DNA of 6,034 nt from Bacteroidales bacterium (lineage in GTDB: Bacteria > Bacteroidota > Bacteroidia > Bacteroidales > F082): NCBI GenBank assembly GCA_016281295.1, contig JAEEII010000118.1:1-6034 (forward strand), read 5' to 3'. The notes beneath the pieces are model-generated. The model saw only the letters and a list, made by a program, of their open reading frames with translations. It was not told where the DNA came from and ran no database searches. Positions 5,101 to 6,034 of the stretch are shown one piece after another; positions within the stretch are counted from its first letter, which is position 1; every line of letters begins with the position of its first letter. The translations under genes and the position numbers were made by a program.

Positions 5101-6034
5101 GAATGAAGATATGCCCTACAATCTCAATGGCACCAGTGTGAGTGCTATTGAGGGTAATCTCATCCCTGGTCAGCCTTTTGTGATGGATTCGGCTTACTTG
5201 AGCCACGACATCTACCAGTCATGGTGGCTTTTGAGCGATGCACCGCATGAGATGTGGCCTGAATATCTCGGATATCTTACCCCGTTGACTGATGAGGGTG
5301 TTCCAGAGGATCCCTATGAAGCTTATGAATTTAATATCATTGATGGGTCTTTGCATGGTAAATATAACCATGGGGTTTGTGGCTTCCCTGTTCTATGCAA
5401 GGTGCCCGGCACTGATGAGATGGTGGCGGTATGGAGTGCTTTGGACGAGAACCACACCGATGCGAGTGGGAACTATTACTATAAGATCTTTGCCTCTTAT
5501 TCTGGCGACGGAGGAACCACCTGGTCGCCGATGGTTCACTTGACCCGTAATCCTGAATTTGACTATTCCGAGTTTGTCTATAACCAGGCTGTCGTGGTGG
5601 GACGTAAGCTGATTATCGCTTCACAAACCGATATGGAGACAGGCACCTACGTTCTGGGTGATGAAAACATTGGTGACAACAACTATTATAGGGGGTTTGT
5701 GTTTGACATCGATGAGTTGTTTGAAACCAATCATCAACCAGTAACCACCGAAGGTACCCTCAACGGTGTCTTCTCAGTGGGCGAGAACACCACTGTTCGT
5801 TTCTCGCAAGGTAACTTGCAGTACAAGGCGAGTACCAACACATGGCGATTTGCGGAGAGCCAATGGGATTATGTGGGAACGCAAACTCCGGCATGGGGGG
5901 ATCCGGGTGGAACAGTTCCACAAAGTGATAATAGCAATATCTCACAGAATTACAACGGCTGGATTGACTTGTTCGGCTGGGGCACAAGCGGCTGGAACAA
6001 CGGCAATGTTTATTACCAACCTTGGAGTACAGAT
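2081..6034 (+). CDS. Giant repetitive exported surface protein, 3' end outside window
   Basis: One reading frame runs without a stop from the ATG at 2081 to the window edge: 1318 codons, C-terminus not seen. An in-frame TAA at 2051 and the signal sequence fix the start. Residues 1-31 look like a signal peptide: basic MNYLRLRR, then hydrophobic AVIAVLFVLLPGVAGL. Module order is A1 (40-299), B1 (302-374), A2 (384-641), B2 (644-714), a sialidase-like propeller (715-1220), and the start of A3 (1225-1318). A modules resemble the Fibrobacter succinogenes major paralogous / DUF1566 C-type-lectin-like group, with GWRTLTxxEWDYVFNTR and a terminal GQSVRLVRAV. B modules resemble divergent InlB B repeats. 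The composition suggests a cell-surface or secreted binding protein. A type IX secretion C-terminal domain is typical of such proteins but would lie beyond the window. Ligand unknown. Each A module carries a hypervariable cassette, described separately. Confidence 0.92.
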   Translation, partial: MNYLRLRRAVIAVLFVLLPGVAGLMKVMGQGSAPAGAIKGMYSIAEGQQVYFSQGNLQYKASTNTWRFAESQWDYVGTQTPEWGDPGGTVPQSDNSNISQNYSGWIDLFGWGTSGYNHGANCYQPWSNSTSYSDYYVYGSYTYNLYDQTGQADWGSNAIINGGNQENSGWRTLTQPEWDYVFNTRTMVNGGPRYTVGRRVEGVLGVIVYPDNYTGSAVSSDLTSEGWAEYEAAGCVFLPAAGDRYGTSVLSVGSYGSYWSASYYDNGSAYYVLFDDGGLDASYYGYRYYGQSVRLVRAVENYSFTINATPNPAEGGAVSGAGAYAEGAECTLTATASAGYGYTFVNWTENGEVVSTDPTYLFTVTGDRELVANFVSAGTNVTDGVLNGLFSVGENTTVCFSQGNLQYIGSAGNGDENNTGAYWKFADHQWDYLGDNGQGSDLKTVDRDLFGWGTSGYNHGANCYQPWSTSSTWFSDYHVYGSYIYNLYDQSCQADWGSNAISNGGNQENSGWRTLTRDEWDYVFNTRTMVNGGPRYTVGRRVEGVLGVIVYPDNYTGSAVSSDLTAEGWAEYEAAGCVFLPAAGGRYGTSVLSVGSNGSYWSASYYDYYDACSVHFGDGNLNASYSDGRYWGQSVRLVRAVDNYSFSINASPNPAECGAVSGAGAYAEGAECTLTATASAGYTFVNWTENGEVVSTDPTYLFTVTGDRELVANFATMGNANLGATWYDWQSNSGPITRTVVWPDGKVNFAFTQALDYSFSDRGTGIGTYDAVNNEWIASEGRVENKKTGFGSIARYGENGIVVAAHTAYDCRIYLISDKENIPYNSLEATSILDNTYEPYWPNVMTSGANRDIIHVIATASDADGWLYGSQVYFRSTDGGNTWDKQNVILPFMGPEDCGGWQSNSCYWMETTDDNCLALVVNNVWSDGMVIYSYDDGETWQRKVFYKHPNPFGSFDEPFFYPRWTSCQWDSQHHLHVLYELGAVSGDVSSYDGMMNENYALGGVAYWNEDMPYNLNGTSVSAIEGNLIPGQPFVMDSAYLSHDIYQSWWLLSDAPHEMWPEYLGYLTPLTDEGVPEDPYEAYEFNIIDGSLHGKYNHGVCGFPVLCKVPGTDEMVAVWSALDENHTDASGNYYYKIFASYSGDGGTTWSPMVHLTRNPEFDYSEFVYNQAVVVGRKLIIASQTDMETGTYVLGDENIGDNNYYRGFVFDIDELFETNHQPVTTEGTLNGVFSVGENTTVRFSQGNLQYKASTNTWRFAESQWDYVGTQTPAWGDPGGTVPQSDNSNISQNYNGWIDLFGWGTSGWNNGNVYYQPWSTD
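2198..2977 (+). repeat. Module A1, lectin-like paralogous domain
   Basis: Residues 40-299. It opens with the motif VYFSQGNLQY and WRFAESQWDYVG, continues through DLFGWGTSGYNHG and SGWRTLTQPEWDYVFNTR, and closes with YWSASYYD and GQSVRLVRAV. This order matches the Fibrobacter succinogenes major paralogous / DUF1566-like group, related to the C-type-lectin-like fold of formylglycine-generating-enzyme domains (family knowledge). The first part is about 94% identical in DNA to A3. From DLFGWGTSG onward it is closely similar to A2, apart from the cassette at 2843-2956. Confidence 0.8.
2843..2956 (+). other. Hypervariable cassette 1, candidate DGR variable region
   Basis: Residues 255-292, near the end of module A1. 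Aligned without gaps to 3869-3982 it differs at 25 of 114 bases, against 8 of 203 upstream and 5 of 144 downstream. The changed codons are mostly NNC and differ in positions 1 and 2: AAC/TAC, GGC/TAC, AGC/GAC, TAC/TGC, TAC/AGC, CTC/CAC, GAC/GGC, GGC/AAC, GGC/GAC, TAC/GGC. Adenine is present in one copy at 21 of 25 sites. This fits a template rich in AAC codons altered at adenines. The start of the cassette is approximate; its 3' side is sharp, at GTGCGTCTTGTGCGC. Confidence 0.6.
2984..3202 (+). repeat. Module B1, divergent InlB B repeat-like
   Basis: Residues 302-374. The run YSFTINATPNPAEGGAV, then GYTFVNWTENGEVVS, then TYLFTVTGDRELVANF has the layout of divergent InlB B repeats, which form small beta-grasp-like spacers in bacterial surface proteins (family knowledge). 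It follows A1 after a two-residue linker. It differs from B2 by a duplicated Gly-Tyr (GYGYTF here, GYTF in B2), a six-base insertion or deletion near 3095-3106. Confidence 0.75.
3230..4003 (+). repeat. Module A2, lectin-like paralogous domain
   Basis: Residues 384-641. It starts with GVLNGLFSVGENTTVCFSQ and ends in GQSVRLVRAV. Its first part diverges from A1 and A3: it carries IGSAGNGDENNTGAYWKF and lacks the TQTPxWGDPGGTVPQSDN segment. From DLFGWGTSG (3425) onward it is closely similar to A1. Offsets to A1 change from 1023 to 1026 bases because one codon was gained in the PWSTSSTWFSDY loop. Extra cysteines are present compared with A1 (for example C408, C612). Confidence 0.8.
3869..3982 (+). 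other. Hypervariable cassette 2, candidate DGR variable region
   Basis: Residues 597-634 of the surface protein, the partner of 2843-2956 at an offset of 1026 bases. Bases before and after are nearly identical to A1. Residues here include NGSYWSASYYDYYDACSV and NASYSDGRYWGQS. Fourteen of 38 codons encode a different residue from cassette 1 and three are synonymous changes. Substituted residues are mostly Tyr, Asn, Asp, Ser, Gly, Cys and His, the set produced by changing adenines in AAC/AAT codons, which can never yield a stop. Confidence 0.6.
4010..4222 (+). repeat. Module B2, divergent InlB B repeat-like
   Basis: Residues 644-714, nearly identical to B1 in protein and DNA, apart from the missing Gly-Tyr pair and small changes such as PAECGAV for PAEGGAV. 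It joins A2 to the propeller segment and probably acts as a structural spacer. Confidence 0.75.
4223..5740 (+). other. Sialidase-like beta-propeller segment with three Asp-boxes
   Basis: Residues 715-1220. Three Asp-box (BNR) motifs are visible: STDGGNTW at 876-883 (4706-4729), SYDDGETW at 933-940 (4877-4900) and SGDGGTTW at 1141-1148 (5501-5524). The opening, with GATWYDWQSN, WPDGKVNFAF and DRGTGIGTYD, resembles propeller domains in type IX-secreted Bacteroidetes proteins (recollection). Asp-boxes mark the beta-propeller fold but do not prove sialidase activity, and I cannot identify a catalytic arginine triad with confidence. The segment is not repeated in the window and interrupts the A-B alternation. 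Confidence 0.65.
5753..6034 (+). repeat. Module A3, partial at window edge
   Basis: Residues 1225-1318. It begins GTLNGVFSVGENTTVRFSQ, like A2, then follows A1: bases 5801-5992 match 2234-2425 with 12 differences in 192. It then departs from A1 to read GWNNGNVYYQPWSTD. The part that would hold a third hypervariable cassette lies beyond the window. Confidence 0.8.

Noticed and set aside
1..6034. DGR reverse transcriptase or template repeat within the window
   Set aside because: Neither gene's translation shows reverse transcriptase motifs. I found no third, A-rich copy of the cassette in the non-coding parts. They would have to lie elsewhere in the genome.

Overview
The window looks like a chromosomal segment from a Bacteroidales bacterium (Prevotella/Bacteroides-like, gut or rumen type). 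The clues are a TAnnTTTG-type -7 box, A-rich start regions without a strong Shine-Dalgarno, short CACGAAA and ATTCGCC repeats between genes, and protein families typical of Bacteroidetes. The assignment rests on recognition of these features, not on a database search.

Layout. Positions 1-180 are non-coding, with a nested palindrome (9-67) and a tandem ATTCGCC array (102-177) that runs into a promoter (172-201). The first gene (223-1773, +) encodes a 516-residue AAA-type ATPase with a C-terminal PD-(D/E)XK nuclease-like domain. A 307-base intergenic region (1774-2080) holds two palindromes and an AT-rich leader. The second gene starts at 2081 and is still open at the window edge: 1318 codons with no stop, so only its N-terminal part is visible. 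It encodes a very large, probably exported, repetitive surface protein.

The surface protein reads: signal peptide; lectin-like module A1 (Fibrobacter succinogenes major paralogous / DUF1566-like); InlB-type B repeat B1; A2; B2; a roughly 500-residue sialidase-like beta-propeller with three Asp-boxes; then the beginning of A3.

The most interesting signal is inside A1 and A2. A 114-base stretch near the end of each A module (2843-2956 and 3869-3982) differs at 25 positions, while the 203 bases before it differ at 8 and the 144 bases after it at 5. Of the 25 differences, 21 have adenine in one of the two copies. Most fall in the first two positions of NNC codons, and 14 of the 17 changed codons alter the amino acid. 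This is the pattern left by adenine-specific mutagenic retrohoming in a diversity-generating retroelement (DGR) acting on a C-type-lectin-like fold. No reverse transcriptase or template repeat lies in the window, so the DGR assignment is an inference that a genome search can test. Nothing in the sequence links the ATPase-nuclease gene functionally to the surface protein.
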